Shown: positions 38,831 through 47,978, counted from the stretch's first letter. The stretch is DNA of 64,000 bases from Alteromonas lipotrueiana (GCF_019249245.1 NZ_JAESDK010000013.1:1-64000), one strand, 5' to 3'. Made by a program: numbers and translations. Notes: generated from the letters alone by a model not told the origin.

Positions 38831-38845
38831 AAAGTAATGAGTGTG

Positions 38846-40984
38846 CTAATTTACCGCGGCTGGTAAGGTTTTGTCGTGAATAATCGTTAACAATTGCGCG
38901 GCTGCACGTGCATCAGACAAAGCCCGGTGATGCTGCTCCATAGATATTTCAAAATGCGCCGTTAATGCGGCGAGCGAGTACGAAGATAAGCCCGGACAGG
39001 CACGGCGCATCTGCACTACTGTGCACAGTTTCGGACGTCTGAATGATTGTTCAAGCCGGGCAAATTCTTGGCGTATGAAACCATAGTCAAAATTAACATT
39101 GTGCGCGACAAAAACGCAGTCTTCGGTGAAATCAGCGATTTCTTGCGCACGTTCACTGAACAACGGTGCATCGGCCACCATTTCGTTGCTAATACCGGTC
39201 AGACGTGTGATGTTTGACGGAATATGGCGTTGCGGGTTGAATAACGATTGCCACGATTCAGTAACCTCTCCGGCGACCATTTTAACCATGCCAACTTCGG
39301 TAATACGATGATACCCGTTGTTGCCGCCCGTGGTTTCTATATCAACCACCACATAAGGCTGCATAGGATCGTGAAACCATTCAACCTGAGTTATCTGTAC
39401 CTTAAACCCTGCCTCTTGAAGTTGTGTGATAGCAATGAGCTGATTACGTCGTAGTACGTCGCCGGGCGCTTTTATCTCTTCAAAACGCAATGTCTGGCCG
39501 TCATAAACCATAATGTCCGGAAACCCATCTTTAAGATTGGCAAAATCTTTACACATCATCAGCAACATCTTTTTAATGCTTTGAAGAGGCGCGTGTTCCA
39601 GCAATACCTGTACGGTATCTAGCTGATTACGCCGCCACATAAAGACACTGTTCACCTTACCATGATGTTTAGCGGCTATTTTGGTTAAGTGCAACATCCA
39701 TTCTTTGGCAGAGCTCAGGCTTTCAAGCAAAGCGTCAACGTGGGCACCAAATGTTTGATAAAAGGTATTGAATTTAAGCGACTGCGGACGGCGGTCAAAC
39801 TCAGTAACCAATGTATCTAACTCAAATAATATCGGCCAGAATGTCAGGCCGAACAGCGTTCGCCATGTTCGGTTTTCGGTGCGCCAGGCCTGTTGATGAT
39901 GCCGCTTGTACCAGGCTACAACACCCTGTTCTACACTTTGGTTCTGGCTGATGTCTAATTGCAACGTAGTACTGGCACTACGAAGCATATCTGTAACTTT
40001 GCTGGTCCGCTTTTTGTGATATTTTCGGGCATAAAAGTCTTCGGCAAATGCCAGTAAAAAATCAGATGCCGGATTATCAATAATCTGTTCAAGCTGTACT
40101 TTAACGGCTTCTTTCTCACCGTCTTTGTAGCATTCGCGTAGCCACTTTTCTTTTGACTCATCCCCTGGCGCACACCTTAAAACACTCAGTGCGGCCTTGC
40201 GATCTATATCAAGCAACTTAACGCCCAGTTTATGCAAAAAACGCTGGCCGTATTCAATCGTGACCGGGTCGGTTAACTCAGGGACTGGCCGTTGGGCCAT
40301 CTCGCACAACCTGGTTTGGCTGGTGTAGGGCAAGTTCTCAAGGTCACAGGCATAGCCAAACGCAATACGTGCCTGATTAATATCGCTAAACCGGGCTTGC
40401 ACCACCGTGGCGTCGGTACGGGTGCGCATAATGCCCAAATCACGCATTGAAAACTGATTAAGCCGACCTTTTGAATGACCAAAATACAAAAACAACAGGT
40501 AGCGTAATGCCGGCTCAAAGGTTTTTAACAGGTAATCATTTTGAGGCAGGTTTTCAGGCCAGCCGTGTTGTTCGATTTGTTCAAACAACAAACTGACCAA
40601 TTCGGCTTTTTTAAAACTACTGTATTTTTGTTGAAGCTGATATTCAGCCAAATATGCCAACAAATCATTTTTAGTCACGGTGCCGGCAAAATCCTGTATT
40701 GCCACATGGGTAACCGGCCCAAACCAGCCTTGTGAAACCAGGGCATCAAGCTGTTGTTGTGCATGAGCGATTTCAGCATAAGAAAACTGGGTACGATTAA
40801 TGATGGCATATTTACGGTTTGCCGCTCGCGCAATAATACACTGCTGAGACATTGATAATGCCCGAAAACTATCAATAAAACGTTGTGTTTCGGGGTCTAG
40901 TAATTCTTGACTCTGGGCGTCAAAAAAACTTAAAAATTCATGAAAATGATCAAGATAATATCGTTCAGGAAGCTCTTTTCGCAT
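38846..40984 (-). CDS. FAN1-like VRR-NUC nuclease fused to a DEDDh exonuclease
   Basis: The 712-residue protein begins like bacterial FAN1 (ERYYLDHFHEFLSFF, a region that binds DNA), with a SAP-like segment at about 97-140. A VRR-NUC domain lies at about 450-535, with catalytic residues P489-D490 and E503-x-K505 in FEEIKAPGD. Residues 543-705 form a DnaQ-like DEDDh exonuclease (D548-I-E550, D633 and H686/D691 in HRALSDA). FAN1 is a structure-specific nuclease for interstrand cross-link repair; the extra 3'-5' exonuclease would trim the products. A LexA-like box lies 31 bp upstream. Confidence 0.88.
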   Translation of the reverse strand: MRKELPERYYLDHFHEFLSFFDAQSQELLDPETQRFIDSFRALSMSQQCIIARAANRKYAIINRTQFSYAEIAHAQQQLDALVSQGWFGPVTHVAIQDFAGTVTKNDLLAYLAEYQLQQKYSSFKKAELVSLLFEQIEQHGWPENLPQNDYLLKTFEPALRYLLFLYFGHSKGRLNQFSMRDLGIMRTRTDATVVQARFSDINQARIAFGYACDLENLPYTSQTRLCEMAQRPVPELTDPVTIEYGQRFLHKLGVKLLDIDRKAALSVLRCAPGDESKEKWLRECYKDGEKEAVKVQLEQIIDNPASDFLLAFAEDFYARKYHKKRTSKVTDMLRSASTTLQLDISQNQSVEQGVVAWYKRHHQQAWRTENRTWRTLFGLTFWPILFELDTLVTEFDRRPQSLKFNTFYQTFGAHVDALLESLSSAKEWMLHLTKIAAKHHGKVNSVFMWRRNQLDTVQVLLEHAPLQSIKKMLLMMCKDFANLKDGFPDIMVYDGQTLRFEEIKAPGDVLRRNQLIAITQLQEAGFKVQITQVEWFHDPMQPYVVVDIETTGGNNGYHRITEVGMVKMVAGEVTESWQSLFNPQRHIPSNITRLTGISNEMVADAPLFSERAQEIADFTEDCVFVAHNVNFDYGFIRQEFARLEQSFRRPKLCTVVQMRRACPGLSSYSLAALTAHFEISMEQHHRALSDARAAAQLLTIIHDKTLPAAVN

Positions 40985-41014
40985 TCATATTTACCCATAA
41001 CTGCATAACGTACA

Positions 41015-41030
41015 GTGTATACTTATACAG
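41015..41030 (-). promoter_or_regulatory. LexA (SOS) box before the FAN1-like gene
   Basis: On the minus strand the sequence reads CTGTATAAGTATACAC. It matches the E. coli consensus CTGTATATATATACAG at 13 of 16 positions, with TGTATA and TATACA as perfect inverted arms two bases apart. The only outer mismatch is the final base. It lies 31 bp before the start codon, where a repressor would block the promoter. Confidence 0.75.
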
Positions 41031-41120
41031 TTAAATCGCAATCTTTGCGGTTAATATTACGCCTTATGGTTAGATATGTTCTTACGCCTTATTGCCAGCC
41101 TGTGTAACATTTTATCCCTG

Positions 41121-41414
41121 TTAAACCTGAATAGCCTGTTTACTCACCCACGCAAAATAGCGGCTGAGTTTGTCATCATGTTGCAGTTTTTCCAGGGTTC
41201 GAAATTGTTTTGCCAGTTCCATTTCAGTATAGAACCGATGCACACCATTATGACACTGCCTGCAAATAAAGATGCCGCTGTGCAATTGTGTTTTATTAAA
41301 GTTTTTTCTGAAAAATGTACGCCGATGCATTTTTTTAGGAATAAGATGATGAAATGTCAGCCGCGCATAACGCTGACACAGTGGACAATATCCCGTCGAT
41401 AGTTTTTTACCCAT
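41121..41414 (-). CDS. HNH-type endonuclease-like small protein
   Basis: From the ATG at 41414 (GGTGAGG upstream) the protein has 97 residues. It contains a first zinc pair (CPLC), HHLIPKKMHRR with the HH of a betabeta-alpha metal motif, and CRQCHNGVHRF with a second zinc pair and the final His. This is the HNH layout, typically a nuclease. The upstream part of the longer open frame, to 41732, overlaps the divergent CPXCG gene and is rejected. Target and role are unknown. Confidence 0.82.
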   Translation of the reverse strand: MGKKLSTGYCPLCQRYARLTFHHLIPKKMHRRTFFRKNFNKTQLHSGIFICRQCHNGVHRFYTEMELAKQFRTLEKLQHDDKLSRYFAWVSKQAIQV

Positions 41415-41516
41415 GCCCTCACCTGTTTTGCTATAGACCCACTTAGTACAAATCCAACCCCCTGGCCGGTTCGTAATCAAATCTGTAAACTTTTTTAATC
41501 TATGAACAGGTGAATT

Positions 41517-41708
41517 ATGAGCTTGGCTACCCCGGCAACGTTTAACTGCCCTTATTGTATGGAACCTAATGAAGTAGAAATTGACGAAATAAACGATACC
41601 GGACAAACACAGGTGCTTGATTGTCAGGTTTGCTGCCAGCCTATTGAAATGACAGTAACCGGTCGCGGCGAGGAAATGCGCGTCGACGTGCAACCAGAAA
41701 ATGACTGA
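41517..41708 (+). CDS. CPXCG-motif cysteine-rich protein
   Basis: The 63-residue protein shows FNCPYCMEPNEVEID and DCQVCCQPIEM, two CxxC pairs likely to bind zinc. The family (COG-type CPXCG) is widespread in gammaproteobacteria and uncharacterised. It overlaps the flavin reductase gene by 8 bp, implying translational coupling. Confidence 0.88.
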   Translation: MSLATPATFNCPYCMEPNEVEIDEINDTGQTQVLDCQVCCQPIEMTVTGRGEEMRVDVQPEND

Positions 41709-42321
41709 CCACTGTTTCTCTGCCACCGACATCGACGCAATGGAGCCCCGCTACCGGGCTAACCTGGTCAATAGTGTGTCGGGGTTTAAAAGTGCCAGCG
41801 TAGTAGGTACCAGTCAGGGTCGTAGCTACCTGGAAAACCTGGCGATAGTGAGCTCAGTGGTACACGTAGGTGCCCATCCGCCTTTAATAGGTATGGTTAT
41901 GCGTCCGCACACCGTGGTTCGCGACACTTTGCATAATATTAAAACCACTGGCTGCTATACACTAAATCAGGTTCATTGCGACTGGACCAAACAAGCTCAT
42001 CAGACCTCTGCGCGTTATCCTACCGAAGTCAGTGAGTTTCAGGCCACCGGTCTTACTCCCTGGTATTCAAAGGCCTTTGATGCGCCGTTTGTGAACGAAA
42101 GTCCGTTAAAGCTGGCAATGAAAGTCGAAAGTATTCTTCCTATTACGGCAAACAATACCGAGTTTGTGATTGGTCGTATTCACCAGGTATGGATAAATAA
42201 AGAAAAAATCAGTGAGCAGGGCCAGGTTGATCTTAGCGAACTGGGTATTGCCTGCATTAGCGGCCTGGATACCTATCACAAACCTGAGCGGGTAGCCCGT
42301 TTTGCTTATGCAAAACCCTAG
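41701..42321 (+). CDS. Flavin reductase-like FMN-binding protein
   Basis: The 206-residue protein fits the flavin-reductase-like split-barrel family: LVNSVSGFKSASVVGT, HPPLIGMVMRPHTVVRDTL, TGCYTLNQVH and a late ISGLDTYH segment. Such proteins reduce flavin or bind FMN tightly; substrate and partner are unknown. It forms an operon with the CPXCG gene and ends before the terminator at 42431-42455. Confidence 0.87.
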   Translation: MTDHCFSATDIDAMEPRYRANLVNSVSGFKSASVVGTSQGRSYLENLAIVSSVVHVGAHPPLIGMVMRPHTVVRDTLHNIKTTGCYTLNQVHCDWTKQAHQTSARYPTEVSEFQATGLTPWYSKAFDAPFVNESPLKLAMKVESILPITANNTEFVIGRIHQVWINKEKISEQGQVDLSELGIACISGLDTYHKPERVARFAYAKP

Positions 42322-42430
42322 TAAGCCTATTAGATTACGTCAGTTTAACGCTATAAAAAGCTAAAAATACTGTAAAAACTGTGGTTAATGCGTAAACTAT
42401 AAAAGTGCCAGCTTGATTGCTGCCGAAAGA

Positions 42431-42455
42431 AACCTGCTTCTGTTAGCAGGTTTTT
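42431..42455 (+). terminator. Terminator after the flavin reductase gene
   Basis: AACCTGCT pairs with AGCAGGTT around TCTGTT and is followed by a T-run. It separates the CPXCG/flavin-reductase operon from the HiPIP gene. Confidence 0.82.
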
Positions 42456-42471
42456 GTGTTTTTAAGCCGAT

Positions 42472-42490
42472 ATAAAAGAAAATCATTATC
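42472..42490. promoter_or_regulatory. Candidate Fur box before the HiPIP gene
   Basis: The 19 bases match the Fur consensus GATAATGATAATCATTATC at 14 positions, with the right half (AATCATTATC) complete. A possible -10 (TATAAA at 42471) overlaps it. It ends 23 bp before the start codon. Binding is inferred. Confidence 0.45.
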
Positions 42491-42513
42491 GTTTACAAGT
42501 TTTGGAGCAAGCT

Positions 42514-42807
42514 ATGAGTTCTGTTAATCGCCGCAACTTTTTGCGTATGGCCGGTAGCACCCTTATCGGAATGACCCTGGGCAGTATTGCACTAAGAGCA
42601 AATGCTCAGGAAGTACTAAGCTCAGATGATCCAACGGCTAAAGCTTTAAACTACACGAATAAGTCAACCAAGCCTGATGCGAAATGCGGCAATTGCATGT
42701 ACATACAAGGCAGTGATGGGAGTAAACATCGTCCCTGTGCTATTTTCCCAGGTAAACTGGTGGATGTAGAAGGCTGGTGTAGTGCGTGGGTAAAACGCCC
42801 GGGCTAA
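42514..42807 (+). CDS. High-potential iron-sulfur protein (HiPIP)
   Basis: The 97-residue precursor has a twin-arginine signal (NRRNFLRMAG) ending near NAQE. The mature part has the HiPIP cysteine pattern KCGNC ... RPCAIF ... EGWCSAW, which holds a [4Fe-4S] cluster at high potential. HiPIPs are periplasmic electron carriers, best known from phototrophs and some respiratory chains. The ATG at 42514 follows GGAG. An in-frame upstream start at 42502 contains the GGAG and is rejected. Confidence 0.93.
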   Translation: MSSVNRRNFLRMAGSTLIGMTLGSIALRANAQEVLSSDDPTAKALNYTNKSTKPDAKCGNCMYIQGSDGSKHRPCAIFPGKLVDVEGWCSAWVKRPG

Positions 42808-42811
42808 TACA

Positions 42812-42837
42812 AAAATGGCCGTACGATAACGGCCATT
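42812..42837 (-). terminator. Terminator of the amidase gene
   Basis: AATGGCCGT (42814-42822) and ACGGCCATT (42829-42837) form a 9-bp stem with a 6-base loop. On the minus strand it ends in a run of five T residues. It may also stop transcription of the HiPIP gene from the other side. Confidence 0.7.
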
Positions 42838-42890
42838 GACTTACAGGGGCCCCGTTGTTTGATTGTAGGGGCACCCGAATTTTATCATTT

Positions 42891-44555
42891 TTACGGCGAA
42901 ACCGGCTTCAGTAAGTCCTGGTGCTGCTGCAACTTTGCATCGCTTTCCATAAATGTGGGGGCAGGCACTGGCTTATGTGCTTGTTCAAACGCAAGTCCGG
43001 CGGCTAATACGCGATTATCCTGCCATTTGGTGCTAATAAAGCTTAAGCCTACCGGTAAGCCATTGACCAGCCCAGCTGGAACAGAAACGTGCGGATAACC
43101 AGCTATCGCGGCTAAATAACCAATACCTATAAAGCCGCCAGGAGCATGATCACCATATAGCGTATCAATTAAAAAAGCAGGCGTATTAGACGGAGCTACC
43201 AGCAAGTCGACTTCGTATTCAGTTAATAATTTATCGATACCCTGCTGCGTACTGGCCTCTTTTACCATGGTACGTGCTTCTTCGTACTGTTCTTTTTCAG
43301 CGCCTTCTGTGGCCTGTGCTTTTTCAAAAATATCCTGATTAAACAAACCCAGTTCACGGCGTGTTTGCTGATTAAAAGCAATAAGCTCTTCAAGTGTATT
43401 AGCAGGTAAATCGGCAGGTGAGTCTGCTAAATACTCATTAACACCGGTCTTAAACTCGGCCAGCAGTACATGGTAAGAGTTGTCCCAGTATTTATCCGGT
43501 GTTTTAAACTCGTCAATGTCTACCAGAATGGCGCCCTGTTGCTCCAGCGTTTCCAGCGCTTTATTGTATTGTGCCAACACCCGCTCATCATTGCCCTGGG
43601 CAAAGCGCACTACGCCCACCTTCACCCCTTTAAGGCCGTCAGATAATTGTTGGGGCGACTTAATCTGGGTTCTGTCACGGTCGGTAGTGACAGTGTCTTT
43701 AGCGTCTTCGCTTGCCATCACCCGCGCCATAACAATGGCATCGGTCACACTTTTTGTCATGGGCCCGGCGGTGTCCTGGCTTATTGATATAGGCACAATA
43801 TGGCGGCGTGAAATCATTCCTACCGTCGGTTTGTAGCCTACTACCCCATTAAAAGAGGCTGGGCAAATTATAGAGCCGTTGGTTTCAGTACCTACCGCCA
43901 TTGACGCAAAATCAGCGGCAACCGCCGCGCCCGAGCCCGATGAGGACCCGCAAGCTGTACGTGATAAGTTATACGGGTTGCGGGTAAGACCGCCTACCGC
44001 ACTCCAGCCACTCACTGAGTCTTCAGAGCGAAAGTTAGCCCATTCAGACAAATTGGTCTTACCTAAGATAACTGCTCCCGCTTTACGCAGGTTTTCTACC
44101 AACGGGGCATCACGATTTGTATCATTGTTGGCCAGCGCTAACGACCCGGCGGTCGTGGGCATGTCGCGGGTTTCAATATTGTCTTTTAACAGCACCGGTA
44201 AACCAAATAACGGGCCCGGTTGTATGTCGCCCTTTGCCAGCGCTTCATCTTTAGCTTTTGCCTGAGCCATAGCATCGGGGTTAATAGCAAGAACACTTCC
44301 GGTGCGGGTGTCTAATTTTTCAATTCGGTTTATGTAAGCCTGAGTCAGCGCCTGAACACTGATTTTTTTATCAACAATAGCCTGACGCTGCACATGAGCA
44401 GGAGCATCAAGCAACTGCTGAACTGAACTTTGCTGCATGGCGGTATTGGGCAATTGACCTGGTTTTGTTTCAGCCACCGAGCCAATATTGCTGCAAGCCT
44501 GTAACGCAAGTGCAGCGGCAATGGGTAAAAGTCGAATACTGTTCAAGCAAATCAT
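42891..44555 (-). CDS. Amidase-signature lipoprotein
   Basis: The 554-residue protein has a lipoprotein signal (LALQAC, Cys at residue 21), so it is probably anchored in the envelope. The amidase Ser-cisSer-Lys triad is visible: VLLKDNIETRDMPTTAGS, GSSSGSGAAVAADFASMAVG and GTETNGSIICPASFNGVVGYKP. Amidase-signature enzymes hydrolyse amides, peptides or N-acyl compounds. The substrate is unknown. It is transcribed separately from the solute-binding gene upstream (76 bp gap). Confidence 0.92.
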   Translation of the reverse strand: MICLNSIRLLPIAAALALQACSNIGSVAETKPGQLPNTAMQQSSVQQLLDAPAHVQRQAIVDKKISVQALTQAYINRIEKLDTRTGSVLAINPDAMAQAKAKDEALAKGDIQPGPLFGLPVLLKDNIETRDMPTTAGSLALANNDTNRDAPLVENLRKAGAVILGKTNLSEWANFRSEDSVSGWSAVGGLTRNPYNLSRTACGSSSGSGAAVAADFASMAVGTETNGSIICPASFNGVVGYKPTVGMISRRHIVPISISQDTAGPMTKSVTDAIVMARVMASEDAKDTVTTDRDRTQIKSPQQLSDGLKGVKVGVVRFAQGNDERVLAQYNKALETLEQQGAILVDIDEFKTPDKYWDNSYHVLLAEFKTGVNEYLADSPADLPANTLEELIAFNQQTRRELGLFNQDIFEKAQATEGAEKEQYEEARTMVKEASTQQGIDKLLTEYEVDLLVAPSNTPAFLIDTLYGDHAPGGFIGIGYLAAIAGYPHVSVPAGLVNGLPVGLSFISTKWQDNRVLAAGLAFEQAHKPVPAPTFMESDAKLQQHQDLLKPVSP

Positions 44556-44631
44556 CCTTGCTAAAATTTACGAACACGCAGTACAGCATGAACGTGGTTA
44601 AAAACCCAGCGAATACGATAAGTTTACAATT

Positions 44632-45375
44632 TTAGTCGGTAGAAGGGGTGCTATAGGAAAGATAATATTTATTCATAAGCTTTTGATAACGCCCGTCTTG
44701 TTTCAGTCGCTGCAGCTGTGCATTAAACTGCTGACGTAACTCGGTATTTAATATTGCAGCACGGTATTCGCTGCGTTCAAATAAGTCATGAAAAACCACG
44801 TCTTTTTGAAACTTAGCAGGCAACTGGCTTCGTAGCCAGGTGAAAATATTCCGATCCATTACGGCGACATCAACGCTACCCAGCAACAGCATTTTTACCT
44901 GACGCTCCTGAGAAGCAATTTCGCTGTAGCAATGATGATTTGATACGGCGCTGTGATACTCAGAACCTAAAACATCACGGGCAGTTTGGAACGCCAGCAC
45001 TGTATGAGGCAAAAGATCAGTAGCGTCTTCAATAACGATATTTCTTGAAGCCAGCGAAACTGCTGAGTTTTGATACGCCACATACACATCGCTTAATAGC
45101 GAGTCAGAAACCAGGTGCTCAGCTCTGAGGGTTAAAACAATATCTGCAACGCCATTTTCCAGTTGCCGGGCGCTGCGCCCAAAAGGCACATAAAGCGGGG
45201 TCATAGTATGCCCTAGCTCTTTTAAAATAGTATTTACCAATTCTAATTCAAAGCCGCTGTGGTTTTCGGTAATAACATAAGGAGGTTTGTCCCACCCCGC
45301 TACCACCGTAAGCTCATCAGCATTAGCTGCCAAACACATGCATAAAGAAAAGTAGCCCAACAACTGTCGAATCAT
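44632..45375 (-). CDS. Periplasmic solute-binding protein, family 3
   Basis: The 247-residue protein has a signal peptide ending AANA and an SBP_bac_3 fold: WDKPPYV, SGFELELVNTILKELG, GVADIVLTLRAEH and YYLSY-type C-terminus. No ABC permease or ATPase gene adjoins it, so it may be an orphan sensor-like binding protein, as is common in Alteromonadales, rather than a transporter part. Confidence 0.85.
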   Translation of the reverse strand: MIRQLLGYFSLCMCLAANADELTVVAGWDKPPYVITENHSGFELELVNTILKELGHTMTPLYVPFGRSARQLENGVADIVLTLRAEHLVSDSLLSDVYVAYQNSAVSLASRNIVIEDATDLLPHTVLAFQTARDVLGSEYHSAVSNHHCYSEIASQERQVKMLLLGSVDVAVMDRNIFTWLRSQLPAKFQKDVVFHDLFERSEYRAAILNTELRQQFNAQLQRLKQDGRYQKLMNKYYLSYSTPSTD

Positions 45376-45553
45376 CTGAACAGTACGACTTATAGTTAGA
45401 AAAGAGTGAAATGAAAATTAGCACTTTTTAGTGACTATTACCAAGAACGGATTACGTAACACGGGTAAAAGTAGCAATTGACCAAAACCAGATTGGTGAC
45501 CCAATAGCATTCGCTGTTAATATAACAACATTATGAGTTAACAAAGACACATC

Positions 45554-46435
45554 ATGGCCTGGTTGCAATTACGAATAAACACTTCATCTGAACTGGCTGA
45601 ACAGGTGGGCACAATGCTGTCGGCTAACGGCTCGCAGGCAGTTACTTTTTTAGACGCCAAAGACACGCCCGTATACGAACCCAAGCCAGGCGAAAACTTA
45701 TTATGGCCCGACACTCAGGTGGTGGGCTTATTTGATGCTGCTCACGATATGCAGGCTGTTATAAAGCGGCTGGGCCAGGTCCGCATTTTAGGTCCTGACT
45801 TTCCATACAAGCTGGACCCTCTTGAAGATAAAGACTGGGAACGCGAATGGATGGACAATTTTCATCCTATGCAATTTGGACAGCGCTTATGGATTTGTCC
45901 GTCATGGCGCGATGTTCCCCACCCCGATGCGGTCAATGTGATGTTAGATCCGGGCTTGGCATTTGGAACCGGCACGCATCCTACCACTGCCATGTGCCTG
46001 CGCTGGCTTGACAGCGAAACCGTCCAGCACAAGACGGTGGTCGACTTTGGGTGTGGTTCAGGCATATTGGGGTTAGCGGCGTTGAAGCTGGGCGCCACCC
46101 GGGTAATAGGCATCGATATTGACCCCCAGGCGCTTGAAGCCAGCGAAGAAAACGCCCGCCGTAACCAGGTTGCCGACCGGCTTGAGGTGTATTTACCTGA
46201 AGACCAGCCTGATTTACAGGCCGATATGGTGGTGGCCAACATACTTAGCGGCCCCTTGCTCGAGCTGCAAAATGTGATCACCGGTTATTGCCGCCCCGAC
46301 GGGCGCCTGGTGCTCTCGGGTATTTTGGCCGAGCAGGTAGAAAAAATTGAGCAGGCGTATCAACGTGATTTTGTATTAGATAAAAGTGAAATTGAAGGTG
46401 ACTGGGCCAGAGTCTCCGGTACCCGTCGTCGCTAA
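45554..46435 (+). CDS. prmA: Ribosomal protein L11 methyltransferase
   Basis: PrmA trimethylates several amino groups of ribosomal protein L11. The 293-residue protein (E. coli 293) has an N-terminal substrate domain and a SAM-binding domain with [20 protein letters not shown] and [23 protein letters not shown]-type sequence ([18 protein letters not shown]) precedes it. It is upstream of dusB-fis, as in E. coli. Confidence 0.97.
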   Translation: MAWLQLRINTSSELAEQVGTMLSANGSQAVTFLDAKDTPVYEPKPGENLLWPDTQVVGLFDAAHDMQAVIKRLGQVRILGPDFPYKLDPLEDKDWEREWMDNFHPMQFGQRLWICPSWRDVPHPDAVNVMLDPGLAFGTGTHPTTAMCLRWLDSETVQHKTVVDFGCGSGILGLAALKLGATRVIGIDIDPQALEASEENARRNQVADRLEVYLPEDQPDLQADMVVANILSGPLLELQNVITGYCRPDGRLVLSGILAEQVEKIEQAYQRDFVLDKSEIEGDWARVSGTRRR

Positions 46436-46569
46436 TTGACTAATCTACCGATAATTTTTTGTACAGAGTCTGAACAATTCAGGCTCACCCCTTACCTACC
46501 AAGCCCTTCAACGCAAATCCAACGAAAACTGTCAAGAGCAAAAAGTGACATTTTGTGTGAATTTTAGCC

Positions 46570-46598
46570 TTTTCAAGGGTAGTCAAAATGCGTACACT
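46570..46598 (+). promoter_or_regulatory. Candidate promoter of dusB-fis
   Basis: TTTTCA (46570-46575) and TACACT (46593-46598) are separated by 17 bp and followed by the GC-rich discriminator TAGCGCCCCG. A GC-rich discriminator is a hallmark of promoters under stringent control, as known for fis in E. coli. Confidence 0.5.
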
Positions 46599-46654
46599 TA
46601 GCGCCCCGTTTTAGCCAAGTGTTCAAATTCCGCGCAACTACTGGATTGTTAACC

Positions 46655-47632
46655 ATGCAAATAGGTTCTTATAAATTGGATAACAATTTGATGTTGGCGC
46701 CTATGGCAGGTGTGACCGACCGCCCCTTCAGACAAATGTGTCGCCGAATGGGGGCAGGTCTGGTGGTATCAGAGATGCTTTCGAGCAATCCTAAGGTGTG
46801 GAATACGACTAAGTCTATGCAGCGCATGGACCATACCGGCGAAGAGGGTATTCGCTCGGTACAGATTGCCGGGGCCGATCCAGTTCTGATGGCACAGGCA
46901 GCGCAGTTTAATGTGGCCAATGGTGCACAGATAATCGATATCAACATGGGTTGTCCTGCAAAAAAGGTCAATAAAAAACTGGCTGGGTCAGCGTTATTAC
47001 AATATCCGGCGCTGGTTGAATCTATTGTTCAGGCGGTAGTGGGGGCGGTTAACGTACCTGTTACTCTGAAAATTAGAACAGGCTGGAATACGGATAATCG
47101 CAACGGTGTAGAAATTGCACATATTGCGGAGCAAAACGGCATTCAGTCGCTGGCGGTTCATGGCCGAACGCGCGCCTGTATGTACAAAGGAGAAGCAGAG
47201 TACGACACCATTAAAGCAATTAAGGAAGCGGTATCTATTCCGGTCATTGCAAATGGCGATATTACTTCTCCTGAACAAGCACAGTACGTGCTAAAGCACA
47301 CCGGCGCAGATGGCGTGATGATTGGTCGCGGGGCCCAGGGCAATCCCTGGATTTTTAAGCAAATACTGCATTTTCTTAAAACCGGCGAGCACCTTTCTCT
47401 ACCGCCTTTGTCAGAGCAGCACCAGGTGCTGCATGAACATGTTGCCAATGTGCAGGCCTTTTACGGCGAAGTAATGGGCGTTCGTATAGCCCGTAAGCAT
47501 GTGGGCTGGTATTTAGCGGAACACGATACGGATCGTCAGTTTCGTAAAACGTTCAATGGTATTGAGCAAGCTGATGTACAGCTCAACGCACTTGACGATT
47601 ATTTTCAATCGCTGCAGAAACGAGCATCTTAA
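46655..47632 (+). CDS. dusB: tRNA-dihydrouridine synthase B
   Basis: From the ATG at 46655 the protein has 325 residues. It is an FMN-dependent TIM barrel that reduces uridine in tRNA: LMLAPMAGVTDRPFRQMC, INMGCPAKKVNKKLAGSALL with the catalytic Cys, and GADGVMIGRGAQGNPWIF. A GTG at 46619 would add 12 residues and is less likely. It lies 52 bp before fis, the classic pairing. Confidence 0.97.
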   Translation: MQIGSYKLDNNLMLAPMAGVTDRPFRQMCRRMGAGLVVSEMLSSNPKVWNTTKSMQRMDHTGEEGIRSVQIAGADPVLMAQAAQFNVANGAQIIDINMGCPAKKVNKKLAGSALLQYPALVESIVQAVVGAVNVPVTLKIRTGWNTDNRNGVEIAHIAEQNGIQSLAVHGRTRACMYKGEAEYDTIKAIKEAVSIPVIANGDITSPEQAQYVLKHTGADGVMIGRGAQGNPWIFKQILHFLKTGEHLSLPPLSEQHQVLHEHVANVQAFYGEVMGVRIARKHVGWYLAEHDTDRQFRKTFNGIEQADVQLNALDDYFQSLQKRAS

Positions 47633-47684
47633 CCGATGCATCCCTGCAGCATAGTGATGACTAACTTAAGAGCAAGAAAGTATT

Positions 47685-47978
47685 ATGTTCGATCAAAATG
47701 TGACTTCACCGTTTACTACGACAGTAACAACGCCTTCTCAAACTCAAGCTCAAAAGCCGCTGCGCGACTCGGTTAAACAAGCGGTTAATAAGTATCTTAA
47801 ACAACTCGACAACGCCAACATCGACAATTTATACGAACTGGTACTGGCAGAGGTAGAAGCGCCGCTGCTTGAAGAAGTCATGACTTACACCCGCGGCAAC
47901 CAAACCCGCGCGGCCATCATGATGGGCATCAACCGCGGTACACTTCGCAAGAAGCTAAAACAGTACGGTATGAACTAA
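47685..47978 (+). CDS. fis: Nucleoid-associated protein Fis
   Basis: The 97-residue DNA-bending protein ends with [20 protein letters not shown], nearly identical to E. coli Fis in the helix-turn-helix. An N-terminal variable region precedes the dimer helices. Fis activates rRNA promoters and shapes the nucleoid during fast growth. Co-transcribed with dusB. Confidence 0.98.
   Translation: MFDQNVTSPFTTTVTTPSQTQAQKPLRDSVKQAVNKYLKQLDNANIDNLYELVLAEVEAPLLEEVMTYTRGNQTRAAIMMGINRGTLRKKLKQYGMN

Noticed and set aside
41415-41732. Upstream half of the frame containing the HNH protein
   Set aside because: It overlaps the CPXCG gene on the other strand, and the zinc-motif protein has a better start at 41414.
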